Source of the DNA: Microbacterium sp. AG238
Lineage (GTDB): Bacteria; Actinomycetota; Actinomycetes; Actinomycetales; Microbacteriaceae
Assembly (NCBI RefSeq): GCF_003610405.1
Contig: NZ_RAQC01000001.1
Location: forward strand, 806,001-870,000
DNA length: 64,000 nucleotides
Reading direction: 5' to 3'
Made by a program: the position numbers and the translations under genes. The notes under the pieces were generated by a model that saw nothing but the letters and a program-made list of their open reading frames with translations, did no database searches and had not been told where the DNA came from. Position 1 is the first letter of the stretch. Each line of letters opens with the position of its first letter. Below, piece by piece: positions 26,028-34,759 of the stretch.

Positions 26028-27247
26028 CGCCCCCGGCGGCGGCGGCTCACTCACGGCGAGTGGTCGGGCTCGATCTCTTCCGCACCATCGCAGTTTTCGG
26101 GATGCTGGTGGCGCACGTCGGCCCCGCCGCCTGGACTGCGGGCGAGGGGTGGGGCACCGTTCACGTCGGCTGGGAGCTGTTCCACTCCAGGATGCCGGCG
26201 ATGTTCGCGTTCGCGGCGGGAGTCTCCCTCACCCTCGGATCACCGACGGCCCCGGACCGGGCCACGCCCGAGACGGCACCGACCGTCATCCGGGCCGCCC
26301 TCTTGGCCGTCTGCGGAGGAGCGCTGGCAGCGCTCGGTACGCCGGTCGCCGTCATCCTGACTTTCTTCTCGGTGTGGTTTCTGCTGGTGCTCCCGTTCCG
26401 GCGCTGCACCCCCCGCACACTCGTCGTCGCCGCGGCCGTGTGGGCCCTCATCGGCCCGCCGCTCTCCGTGCTGCTCCGTCGCATGATCGGCAGCGAACCC
26501 GGCTTCGCGTGGTCGGTGCTGGTCGCGGGCGACTACCCCGCACTGACCTGGGTGCCCTTCGTCCTCGCCGGGTTCGCCGTGGGCCGATTCGATCTGACGC
26601 GGCGGACCGGGCGCCGAGCGCTCGCCGTCGTCGGCACGCTGCTCACCGCTCTCGCCTACGGCGGCGGGGGTGCATTCCTCGCTCTCGGCGGTGTCGATGC
26701 GCTCGCCGCGGCCCGGGGAGTCTCCGGGGGCGGTCCCGCGGCCGCAGCGGAGGTCGCCCGCGTCTTCTACGGCGAAAGGGGTGTGACCGACACGAGCAGC
26801 CTGTTGTGGCTGCTCGTACCGGCGCCACACTCGGGCAGCTGGGCAGACGTCGCGGGATGCCTCGGCGTCAGCGCCCTCCTGCTGTCGGTGTGTCTCACCG
26901 TCGGCGACGCCGCCCAGCGCGCCCGCGCCGCACTCCGCGTCGCCCCGCGCCTCGCCGGGATAGCGACCACAGCGCTGGCCGCCCCCGGCGCGATGGTGCT
27001 GTCCGTCTACGCGGCTCACATCGTCGCGATGGCGCTCATCACCGCGACGACGGGGCATTCCTTCGGTCCCGCCCAGAGCATCGGCACGCTCGCCGCGTTC
27101 ACGATGGGATTGACCGCGGCGTCCGTCGTGTGGTCGAGATTCGAGCCTCGCGGCCCCCTCGAATGGGCACTCGGGCGAGTGACGCTTCTCATCGTACGAA
27201 TGGGAAGGCGAGCGTCTGCCGGATGGTCGCGCCCGTCGCGACCATGA
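26024..27247 (+). CDS. Multi-TM acyltransferase-like protein (DUF418 type), paralogue
   Basis: 407 aa, about ten TM helices. Same layout as the gene at 23013: VGLDLFRTIAVFGMLVAHVG at the start, RMPAMFAFAAGVSLTLGSPT next, and RGPLEWALGRV near the end. Coupled to the DUF998 gene by an ATGA overlap. Its last 59 nt overlap the 3' end of lysX on the opposite strand. The two paralogues lie 1.7 kb apart in opposite orientation, suggesting duplication and divergence. Substrate unknown. Confidence 0.8.
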   Translation: MTPPAAAAHSRRVVGLDLFRTIAVFGMLVAHVGPAAWTAGEGWGTVHVGWELFHSRMPAMFAFAAGVSLTLGSPTAPDRATPETAPTVIRAALLAVCGGALAALGTPVAVILTFFSVWFLLVLPFRRCTPRTLVVAAAVWALIGPPLSVLLRRMIGSEPGFAWSVLVAGDYPALTWVPFVLAGFAVGRFDLTRRTGRRALAVVGTLLTALAYGGGGAFLALGGVDALAAARGVSGGGPAAAAEVARVFYGERGVTDTSSLLWLLVPAPHSGSWADVAGCLGVSALLLSVCLTVGDAAQRARAALRVAPRLAGIATTALAAPGAMVLSVYAAHIVAMALITATTGHSFGPAQSIGTLAAFTMGLTAASVVWSRFEPRGPLEWALGRVTLLIVRMGRRASAGWSRPSRP

Positions 27248-30200
27248 CGATGCGGTCGACTCCGAGTCCGAGGCCGCCGGTGGGCGGCATCCCGAACTCG
27301 AGGGCTGCCAGGAACTCCTCGTCGAGCTGCATCGCCTCCGGGTCACCGTGTGCCGCCCGCAACGACTGCTCGGTGAGACGTCGCCGCTGCTCGACCGGGT
27401 CGTTGAGCTCCGTGTACGCGGTGCCGAGCTCCATTCCGCCGGCGACGAGATCCCAGCGCTCGGCCAGCCCCGGGATGCGCCGATGCGGTCGCGCCAGAGG
27501 CGACGTCTCTGCCGGGAAGTCCGTGTAGAAGGTCGGCTCGACGGTTCGGGGCTCCACGAGCTCCTCGTACAGCGACTCGATCATCGTCCCGACGCCTGCG
27601 CCCCCGGCGACGGAGACGCCGTAGACGGCGCACACGTCGCGCAGGGCCTCGGGGTCGTGATCGGGTCGGATGGGGATGCCGATGCAGTCCGTCAGGGCAT
27701 CGCAGACCGCGACCACGCGCCACGGCGCCGAGACGTCGATGCGCTCGCCGCTCGGAAGCAACATCGTCGCGCTCCCCGAGACGGCGACGAGCGCCGATCG
27801 GATCAGCCGCTCGGCGAGCCGACGCATGTCGTCGTAATCGGCGAAGGCACGGTATGCCTCCATCGCGGTGAACTCCGGATTGTGGGTGGCGTCGACGCCT
27901 TCGTTGCGGAAGTTGCGACCGATCTCGAACACCCGCGGGAAGCCGGCGACGATGAGGCGCTTGAGAGCGAGCTCGGGGGCGATGCGCAGCGTGAGCTCGC
28001 GGTCGTAAGCGTTGATGTGGGTACGGAAGGGCCGAGCCGTGGCTCCGCCGTGCGTGCGGTGCAGGACCGGGGTCTCTACCTCGAGATAGTCCTCTGCCAG
28101 CAGGCAGTCGCGCAGGGCGCGGGTCGCACGCGCCCGCGCGCGGATCAGCTCGGCCGCGTCGGGCGATGTCGCGAGGTGCACCTGTCGCTGGCGGACCTGC
28201 ACCTCGGGGTCGCGCAGGCCGGTCCGGCGGTTCGGCGGCTGCCGCAGCGACTTGGCCGCGACCTCCCAGGAATCGGCGGCGATACTCGGCTCGCCGCGGA
28301 CGCTGCGCACGGGCGCTCCCGAGACCGAGATCAGATCGCCGAGATCGATGCCCCGCAGCGCCCCGTAGCCGCGCGTGCGGCCCGCGGCGGCGATGACCTG
28401 GAGCCCGACGTGGTCCTCGACGATGTCGAGGAAGGTGATCCCGCCGTGCCTGCGACGGCCGAGCACCCGGCCGACCACCGACACGGGCTCGAGGGGCACC
28501 GCCGTCGACCCGGCGCTCTCGATGTCACGACGCACCTCGCTGAGCGCCGCCGTCCGCGCGACACGGGGAGGAAAGGGATCGCCACCGGAGGCACGGATGC
28601 CCTCGGCGATGCCGATTCGCCGAGCCGTCGAGGGCGACACCGGGTGTACCGGCGGCAGCCCGATCACCGGCGTACCGAGAGCGCGGACCGCAGTCGCGAA
28701 GTCCGCCGAGCGCAGGGCGGACTGAACATGCCACCGGTGCGGAGAACGCGCGAAGCCTTCGGCTCGTGCGACGGCGAGCACGACCGATGCGATCGTGGTG
28801 CGGCGTGACCACATCAGCAGTCGAGGACGCCAGTCCGGGTCGTACTTCTCGTTCGCCCGCCGCAGCGAGTCGAGCTGCCAGTGCCGGGAGAGCATCAGCA
28901 GCATGCGGCGCTTCGCCCGCAGCAGGGGTCCGGCACCGACCCTCGCCCCACGGACGAAGACATCCCGCAGAACCGCGAAGTTCAAGGAGACGCGCGTCAG
29001 CCCCAGGGCAGGCGCCTGCGCGACGAGTTCGGAGACGAGGAACTCCGTCGCCCCGTTGACCGACTCGGGATGACGACGCATGACATCGAGAGAAACGCCA
29101 TCGCCGTTCCACGGCACGAACACGAGGAGAGCCTTCACCACACCGTCGCCGTCGTGTGCCGTCGCGACCAGCGCGTCGCCGTCCGAGGGGTCGGCGAAGC
29201 GCGAGAGCGCCATGGAGAAGCCGCGCTCCTCAGCGCCATGACGCCAGTCCTCGACGAGGTCGGCGAGAGCGATGAGCTCCGCGTGCGGGATATCGCGCTG
29301 CCGTCGGAACTGGGCGGTGTAGCCCGCACGGCGCGCCCGCCGCCGCGCGGACGCGACCTGGGGCGACCGCGTCACGGCTTCGGCATGCGGTCCGTTCAGA
29401 CGAAGGACGGCCTCGTCCCCCAGCACCATGCCTCGCATACCCCGTCGCTGATAATGATGCGCTGCGCGCTCCGACGCGGCGAGCACCGCGGGCCGCCAGC
29501 CGAAGTGGTCGACGACCCGAAGCCACTCGTCGATCGCGGCGTCCCACTCCTCCTCCGGCCCGACGGGGTCACCGCTGGCCAGGGCGACAGCTCCGACGAC
29601 GCGATACGAGACGGCAGAGCGCCGTGAGGGCGAGAAGACCGCCGACTTGTCGCGGCGGGTCGCGAAGTAGGCCAGCGCGTCGTCGGTGCGGTTCGAGGCC
29701 AGGATGCCGCGTAGCTCGAGCTCCTCGCCCTCGGTCAGCAGCTGGCGGGCCCGGGCACTGCGCAGCAGCATTGCGAGCGCGATCAGCAGGGCGACGGCGG
29801 AGATCGACGACACGACGGTTTCGATGCTCTGGTGGAGGCCCGTGGCCTGGACCTCGACAAGGGTCGACGACGGGAACACCCCCGTCGCCGAGTAGAGCGC
29901 CCACCACCAGCTGTCAGCCGCCGACTCGCCGGGTCCGGCCGTCATCCTCGCGAGCACACCGCCTGTGAGCACTGCGACGGCGACCCCGCCGAGGAACACC
30001 GCTGCCGCACGAACGTAGGTCGATCGCGGCAGGACCGCGGAGTACTGGCCTCGAGCGACGAGGAGCAGCACGACGAAGGCCGCGGCCAGCACCGCTGCCA
30101 CGACGTCGACCCGCTGGATATCGGTGGGAAGCACCGATCCCTCTCGAACTGCCTCCAGCAAGTTGGTCAGCGGCAGCAGGACGGTAGGCAGCTCGAAGAG

Positions 30201-30554
30201 GACGAGGAAGACGAGGGCTCCTCGGAGGCGTCGCTTGGAAGCAGCACCGACGACGAACAGCAGCACGGCGTTGAACATCACCGGCTCGGGGCTGAACCCG
30301 AACACCGCGAAGTACGACGTCGCCCAGTAGATCCCCTCGGGCAGCACGACGTCGGTCACGGCGACCAGCACCATCGTCGCCGCGATCGCCTGCAGCACGC
30401 GCCCCACCCACAGAGGCACACTCGCCAGTGGGTGGTGCGTCTTCGGCCGACGGGCGTGGGAAGGCTGTGCAGACGGGGCGATGCGAGGTGCTCGCGGCGC
30501 GCGCCCGTCGTCATCGGCGGCGGTGCGACGCGGACGCTCCAGCAGAGTGCTCAT
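27189..30554 (-). CDS. lysX: Fused lysyl-phosphatidylglycerol synthase/lysyl-tRNA synthetase
   Basis: 1121 aa. N-terminal seven-or-so TM helices (about residues 48-275), then the MprF-type cytoplasmic transferase domain (VSLDVMRRHPESVNGATEFL; LTRVSLNFAVLRDVFVRG), then an OB-fold and a class II LysRS domain with motif 2 FRNEGVDATHNPEFTAMEAY and motif 3 GLGLGVDRIVMVATG. As in mycobacterial LysX, it charges tRNA-Lys and transfers lysine to phosphatidylglycerol, lowering the surface negative charge and protecting against cationic peptides. ATG 30554 follows gaggag. The divergent esterase and downstream two-component system suggest a controlled lipid-modification locus. Confidence 0.96.
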   Translation of the reverse strand: MSTLLERPRRTAADDDGRAPRAPRIAPSAQPSHARRPKTHHPLASVPLWVGRVLQAIAATMVLVAVTDVVLPEGIYWATSYFAVFGFSPEPVMFNAVLLFVVGAASKRRLRGALVFLVLFELPTVLLPLTNLLEAVREGSVLPTDIQRVDVVAAVLAAAFVVLLLVARGQYSAVLPRSTYVRAAAVFLGGVAVAVLTGGVLARMTAGPGESAADSWWWALYSATGVFPSSTLVEVQATGLHQSIETVVSSISAVALLIALAMLLRSARARQLLTEGEELELRGILASNRTDDALAYFATRRDKSAVFSPSRRSAVSYRVVGAVALASGDPVGPEEEWDAAIDEWLRVVDHFGWRPAVLAASERAAHHYQRRGMRGMVLGDEAVLRLNGPHAEAVTRSPQVASARRRARRAGYTAQFRRQRDIPHAELIALADLVEDWRHGAEERGFSMALSRFADPSDGDALVATAHDGDGVVKALLVFVPWNGDGVSLDVMRRHPESVNGATEFLVSELVAQAPALGLTRVSLNFAVLRDVFVRGARVGAGPLLRAKRRMLLMLSRHWQLDSLRRANEKYDPDWRPRLLMWSRRTTIASVVLAVARAEGFARSPHRWHVQSALRSADFATAVRALGTPVIGLPPVHPVSPSTARRIGIAEGIRASGGDPFPPRVARTAALSEVRRDIESAGSTAVPLEPVSVVGRVLGRRRHGGITFLDIVEDHVGLQVIAAAGRTRGYGALRGIDLGDLISVSGAPVRSVRGEPSIAADSWEVAAKSLRQPPNRRTGLRDPEVQVRQRQVHLATSPDAAELIRARARATRALRDCLLAEDYLEVETPVLHRTHGGATARPFRTHINAYDRELTLRIAPELALKRLIVAGFPRVFEIGRNFRNEGVDATHNPEFTAMEAYRAFADYDDMRRLAERLIRSALVAVSGSATMLLPSGERIDVSAPWRVVAVCDALTDCIGIPIRPDHDPEALRDVCAVYGVSVAGGAGVGTMIESLYEELVEPRTVEPTFYTDFPAETSPLARPHRRIPGLAERWDLVAGGMELGTAYTELNDPVEQRRRLTEQSLRAAHGDPEAMQLDEEFLAALEFGMPPTGGLGLGVDRIVMVATGATIRQTLAFPFVR

Positions 30555-30738
30555 GGGTGTCTCCTCGGATCAGGGCCGCGTCGCAGCAGGACGGCCGGTC
30601 GGTGCGGTCATGTTCCTGCCGTCCGTTAAGCCCCCGATATGACTTGGACGGCGGGGGCGGGGGCGATCCCACTCCCGCTCGTACGCTCGGATCAGCCCGC
30701 CGCAGCACGCTGCGAGCAACACGACGAACGGATGCCAC

Positions 30739-31929
30739 GTGGACCCCGACGCTCCCATCGACGTACCGCCGACTCTCCAGCAGGACCTGGGTTCCGACCT
30801 CCTGTCGACCTACTGGCCGACCGCGGTCGGTCTCCTCTTGGTGGCCGCGGGCGTCGTCCTGAGCGTGCGCATCCTGCGCGCTCGGCGCACCCGATCCCGC
30901 GCGCGTCGAACGCTCTTCGGCGGCGCCGCGGTGACAGGCACCGCCGTCGTCCTGGTGCTCTCGCTCGCTCTCGGGGTGAACACCTGGGTCGGGTATTTCC
31001 CGTCGGTGGCCACTCTCAGCCGTTGGATCGACGACAAGACCAGGGAGCCCGTGGCGGAGCTGCCTGCTGCCGCCGTTACGGCAGAGGGCGCCTCGAATGT
31101 TCCTCTCACCGAGGGCGAACGAGTCACCACCGACACGAACGGGTACTCCTTCCTGACCGCCGTTCCATCGACCGCGGCCCAGGTTCCCGCCACGGGGGCT
31201 TGGGTCTACCTCCCCCCGGGCTACGACGCTCCCGGCAACACGCGACGATATCCCGTGATGTACGCCCTCCACGGCGCACCGGGCAGTGCAGCGGACTGGT
31301 TCGCCGGCGGGCGCATCGACTACCTGCTCGACACACTCATCGCGAGCGGCTCGGTGCCGCCGATGATCGTGGTCTCCCCTGACCTCAATGCCGGCTCAGC
31401 GCGTGTCGACGATGAGCCACTCGATCGCCCCGGGGGCGCGCAGCTCGAGACTTTCGTGACACGCGACGTCGTGAGCTGGGCCGACGGCGCGCTCCGCACG
31501 GTCGCCGACAAGAAGCACCGGGTGATTGCGGGCATGTCCGCCGGAGGACTCGGCTCGCTCCTCTACGGACTGCACAGCCCCGAGACGTTCGGCGGGGTGC
31601 TGTCGATCATGCCGTACACCGCCCCCTACACCGCCTCGGTCGTGGCGGACCCGCAGGCCAAGAAGCGCAACTCGCCGCTCGATGTCATCGCCGCGACAGC
31701 GAACGATGCCGTCGATCGCTCGCAGATCTTCTTCCTCGGGCAGGGCGATCGTGAATCGGCCGCCGAGGCGACGGCGATCCGCGACGCGCTTCGCGGACAG
31801 GGGCGGACGACGACACTGCGCGTGCTCCCGGGACTAGAGCACAACTGGGTCGCTGCCCGGACGATCGCTCCCTACGGACTGATCTGGACCGCGATGCACC
31901 TGGGCTGGAACACGGAGCAGACGGAGTGA
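30739..31929 (+). CDS. Membrane-anchored esterase (alpha/beta hydrolase)
   Basis: 396 aa, GTG start. Two TM helices near the N-terminus (WPTAVGLLLVAAGVVLSVRI and GTAVVLVLSLALGVNTWVGY), then an extracellular esterase domain of the antigen 85/EstD type: VYLPPGYDAPGNTRRYPVMY, oxyanion ALHGAPGSAADW, nucleophile VIAGMSAGGLGSLLYGLHSP, and catalytic His in LPGLEHNWVAART. It is divergent from lysX with 184 nt between them. Hydrolases that remove amino acids from aminoacyl-phosphatidylglycerol are found beside MprF-type genes in several bacteria, so such an activity is plausible here but not shown. Confidence 0.87.
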   Translation: MDPDAPIDVPPTLQQDLGSDLLSTYWPTAVGLLLVAAGVVLSVRILRARRTRSRARRTLFGGAAVTGTAVVLVLSLALGVNTWVGYFPSVATLSRWIDDKTREPVAELPAAAVTAEGASNVPLTEGERVTTDTNGYSFLTAVPSTAAQVPATGAWVYLPPGYDAPGNTRRYPVMYALHGAPGSAADWFAGGRIDYLLDTLIASGSVPPMIVVSPDLNAGSARVDDEPLDRPGGAQLETFVTRDVVSWADGALRTVADKKHRVIAGMSAGGLGSLLYGLHSPETFGGVLSIMPYTAPYTASVVADPQAKKRNSPLDVIAATANDAVDRSQIFFLGQGDRESAAEATAIRDALRGQGRTTTLRVLPGLEHNWVAARTIAPYGLIWTAMHLGWNTEQTE

Positions 31930-31945
31930 CCCGCGGCCGTCGGAG

Positions 31946-33424
31946 TCAGTCGCCCACGACGATGGGGATGCGGATGACGAACCGGGTGCCCGCACTCGAG
32001 CTGACGACCGACACCTCGTATCCCGACGCGATTGCAAGGGCCTGCACGATCGCGAGCCCGAGGCCCACCGTGGAGCGTTCCCGCGTCTGCGACCGGCTGC
32101 CGGCTTGGGTGAATCGGTCGAAGATCGTCGGCAACGCGTCGGGGTCGATGCCCGGACCGTCATCGTTGACGCTGAGCTCGACGGCGGTCTCGGTCTTCCC
32201 CACCGCGACCGTCACACTCGTGCCGTCGGGGGTGTGGTGTCCGGCGTTGGCGACGAGGTTCAACAGCATCTGCCGGATCGCGCCTTCATCCCCGACCACG
32301 GTGACGTCCTCGTCAGGCAGGGCGATGCGCCAGACATGTCCCGGATAGGCGAACCTCGCATCGGACGCGGTCTCCACCACGATCATCGACAGTTGGACGT
32401 CATCATGGGCCACCACGGGGTCGGCATCCAACCGCGCCAGCAACAGCAGGTCGTCGACGAGCGCGCTCATCCTGGCCGCTTCCGAGCCGATGCGCTGCAG
32501 CGCACCCTGGGCCTCGCGAGGGTCGGCGTCGGCGCCGGGCTGGGCGTAGAAGTCGGCGTAACCGCGGATGGAGGCGAGGGGGTTCCGCAGCTCGTGGCTC
32601 GCCTCGGCGATGAAGCGACGCATCGATTCCTCCGCGCGGTGGCGTGCGTTGAGCGAGAGTTCGACATGGTCGAGCAGGCGGTTGAGCGCGTCCGCCACAC
32701 GGTCGGTCTCCGACCCGAGATGCCGCACATCGCGGGGAACACGGCGTTGCGGCGCGATCTCTCCGGATGAGAGCGGCGTGGCCGCCACTTCATCAGCGAT
32801 CTCGGCGACCCGCTCGAGCGGGTCGAGCTGTTGTCGGGTCCAGCGCCAGCCGAACACCGCGGCGAACGCTGCGATCGCTATCCCGACGACCGCGAGCCAG
32901 AGCGCATAGGTCCGGACGACGGTGTCCGCGTCGGTCAGACCGACGCCACTGACGATCGTCAGCTCTCCCCCGTCCTCGGCGACCACGTCGGACGCAGTGA
33001 CGAGGTACATCCCGTCGTCGGCGACATCGGCCTGGGCGGTGTAGCCGCTCTCTCCCATCGCGGCGCGCGCGTGAGAGAGCTCGACGCCGGTCATCGGGCG
33101 GTAGTCGTAGTCGCGGGTGAAGAACGCCGAGACGACGACCTCGTCGTCCTGGACGACGAAGAAGAACCCGTCGGACGGGACCGCGAGCGATACGTCGTCG
33201 AAGGTCGGAACGTTCCCCGTCGCATCCACCGCCGTGAGGGTCTGACTGATGGCGGTGTCGTTGGACAGATACAGAGTCGACTCGGCCTGGGTGACGAGGT
33301 TCTGCCGGAGGATCGCGACGGAGACGATGCCGAACACGGTCACCGCTGCCAGGAGGAGACCCGAGATCATCGCGACCGAACGGCCGCGCAGGGTGCGCAG
33401 GCCTCCCGACCGCGCGGAGGTCAC
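31946..33424 (-). CDS. Sensor histidine kinase
   Basis: 492 aa. TM1 (MISGLLLAAVTVFGIVSVAI), an extracellular sensor of about 130 residues rich in Asp/Glu (an acidic patch such as VADDGMYLVTASDVVAEDGG), TM2 (YALWLAVVGIAIAAFAAVFG), HAMP, H-box FIAEASHELRNPLASIRGYA, and the N/G1/G2 ATPase boxes (LLNLVANAGHHTP; NDDGPGIDPDALPTIFDRFT). GTG start overlaps the response-regulator stop by GTGA. An acidic sensor loop is reminiscent of PhoQ-type kinases that respond to cationic peptides; this is inference. Confidence 0.94.
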   Translation of the reverse strand: MTSARSGGLRTLRGRSVAMISGLLLAAVTVFGIVSVAILRQNLVTQAESTLYLSNDTAISQTLTAVDATGNVPTFDDVSLAVPSDGFFFVVQDDEVVVSAFFTRDYDYRPMTGVELSHARAAMGESGYTAQADVADDGMYLVTASDVVAEDGGELTIVSGVGLTDADTVVRTYALWLAVVGIAIAAFAAVFGWRWTRQQLDPLERVAEIADEVAATPLSSGEIAPQRRVPRDVRHLGSETDRVADALNRLLDHVELSLNARHRAEESMRRFIAEASHELRNPLASIRGYADFYAQPGADADPREAQGALQRIGSEAARMSALVDDLLLLARLDADPVVAHDDVQLSMIVVETASDARFAYPGHVWRIALPDEDVTVVGDEGAIRQMLLNLVANAGHHTPDGTSVTVAVGKTETAVELSVNDDGPGIDPDALPTIFDRFTQAGSRSQTRERSTVGLGLAIVQALAIASGYEVSVVSSSAGTRFVIRIPIVVGD

Positions 33425-34158
33425 GACGAGGCCGGAGCGGTCGGAGCAGCCCGCAGGATGTAGCCGACGCGGCGCAGCGTGTGGATCATCGGCTCACGTC
33501 CGTGATCGATCTTCTTGCGCAGATACGAAATGTAGATCTCCACGATGTTCGACTCCCGTCCGAAGTCATACTCCCAGACACGGTCGAGGATCTGCTCCTT
33601 GCTGAGGACCCGATCGGCGTTGAGCATCAGGAAGCGCAGCAGCGAGAACTCCGTCGCCGTCAGCCGGATCGGCTCGCCCGCCCGTGTGACCTCGTGGTTG
33701 TCCTCGTTCAATCGCAGGTCGCCGACCTCGAGCATCGGCGTCGGCGCGCCCTGCAAGAGCATGGGGCTGCGTCGCAGCAGTCCGCGCAGACGGACCACCA
33801 CCTCTTCGACGCTGAACGGCTTGGCCACGTAGTCGTCGCCGCCGGCGGCGATGCCCGTGATGCGGTTGGCGACGGTGCCGTTGGCGGTCAGGAAGAGGAC
33901 CATGGTCTCGCTCAGCTCGCTGCGCAGCGTTCGCAGAACCTCGACGCCGTCGATGTCGGGCAGCACGACGTCGAGCACCATGAGATGCGGCCGCATCCGT
34001 CGCGCCGTCTCGATCGCGCTCGCCCCGGTCGCCGCGACCTCGACGATCCAGCCCTGCCGCGAGAGCACCGCCCCGAGCAAGTGGCGCAGGTTCGGCTCGT
34101 CATCGACGACGAGCACGCGAATCGCGGGATCGGACAGCGGGGACGACGTGAGCGACAT
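33421..34158 (-). CDS. OmpR/PhoB-family response regulator
   Basis: 245 aa. Receiver domain with VLVVDDEPNLRHLLGAVLSR, phospho-acceptor Asp in HLMVLDVVLPDIDGVEVLRT, and Lys in DDYVAKPFSVEEV; then the winged-helix DNA-binding domain (LRLNEDNHEVTRAGEPIRLT; LRKKIDHGREPMIHTLRRVG). Cotranscribed with the kinase. The sequence CTTAACGG stands 31 nt before its start and recurs 69 nt before lysX, a possible shared binding site. Confidence 0.95.
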   Translation of the reverse strand: MSLTSSPLSDPAIRVLVVDDEPNLRHLLGAVLSRQGWIVEVAATGASAIETARRMRPHLMVLDVVLPDIDGVEVLRTLRSELSETMVLFLTANGTVANRITGIAAGGDDYVAKPFSVEEVVVRLRGLLRRSPMLLQGAPTPMLEVGDLRLNEDNHEVTRAGEPIRLTATEFSLLRFLMLNADRVLSKEQILDRVWEYDFGRESNIVEIYISYLRKKIDHGREPMIHTLRRVGYILRAAPTAPASS

Positions 34159-34213
34159 GACTTCATGCTCCCGCGCGAGGATATGCGCCCGTTAAGAAAA
34201 CCAGCGAGGAACC

Positions 34214-34624
34214 TCAGGCGAGGACGAGCTCGAGCTCGGGGTGACCGGCGAAAACCTGCAGGACCAGCTCGAAGTACGTCATCCCGCCACCCCGCTCGAG
34301 GTCGTCCAGCGCGGCCCGCGCCGGACCGACGGCATAGATGTCCGGGCGCTCGAGCTTGGCGGCGAGGTGGGCGCGCGTGAGCGGGATGCCCAGCGCGTCT
34401 CGTGAGACCGCCGAGTCAGCCCAGACGACGCGCGCGATCGACGTGTGCGCGAGGACGCCGAACCCGCCGTAGAGGAGGTCGTCGAGCGCGTCGAGACTCT
34501 CGCCGAGACGCCACTCCTCGTCGGCCATGAAGACGCGGTTCAGCTCGGCGTAGAGCGACGGGATGTCGCGCACCCGCCCGCCCTCGATCCGCAGGTCGAC
34601 GGGAGCGGACGGCGCGCTGTTCAC
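34214..34624 (-). CDS. Barstar-family protein
   Basis: 136 aa. IEGGRVRDIPSLYAELNRVF then EEWRLGESLDALDDLLYGGF matches the barstar pattern (residues that mimic RNA in barnase inhibition include the Asp/Glu of the LDAL helix), and the end VLQVFAGHPELELVLA is barstar-like. Barstar folds inhibit secreted RNases of the barnase/RNase Sa family. No RNase gene is adjacent, so this is an orphan inhibitor, or its partner is elsewhere on the chromosome. Confidence 0.82.
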   Translation of the reverse strand: MNSAPSAPVDLRIEGGRVRDIPSLYAELNRVFMADEEWRLGESLDALDDLLYGGFGVLAHTSIARVVWADSAVSRDALGIPLTRAHLAAKLERPDIYAVGPARAALDDLERGGGMTYFELVLQVFAGHPELELVLA

Positions 34625-34713
34625 ATGCCGAGGCTAGCCGCCGCGACGACGACGAGCCCACGAAGCACGGCCGAACAGGCCGATCGCGGCCGGAGGCGTT
34701 CTGCTAGCGTTCG

Positions 34714-34740
34714 TGGGAGCGCTCCCTGGGAGCGCTCTCA
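34714..34740. promoter_or_regulatory. Tandem CelR-type operators upstream of GH9
   Basis: Two overlapping 14-bp boxes, TGGGAGCGCTCCCT (34714-34727) and TGGGAGCGCTCTCA (34727-34740), each close to TGGGAGCGCTCCCA, the site of the LacI-family regulator CelR that controls cellulase genes in Thermobifida (established knowledge). They lie just after a TAGCGT -10-like hexamer (34705-34710) and before the Shine-Dalgarno, so binding would block initiation or elongation. Confidence 0.82.
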
Positions 34741-34759
34741 GACGAGCGAAGGAGCTTGA

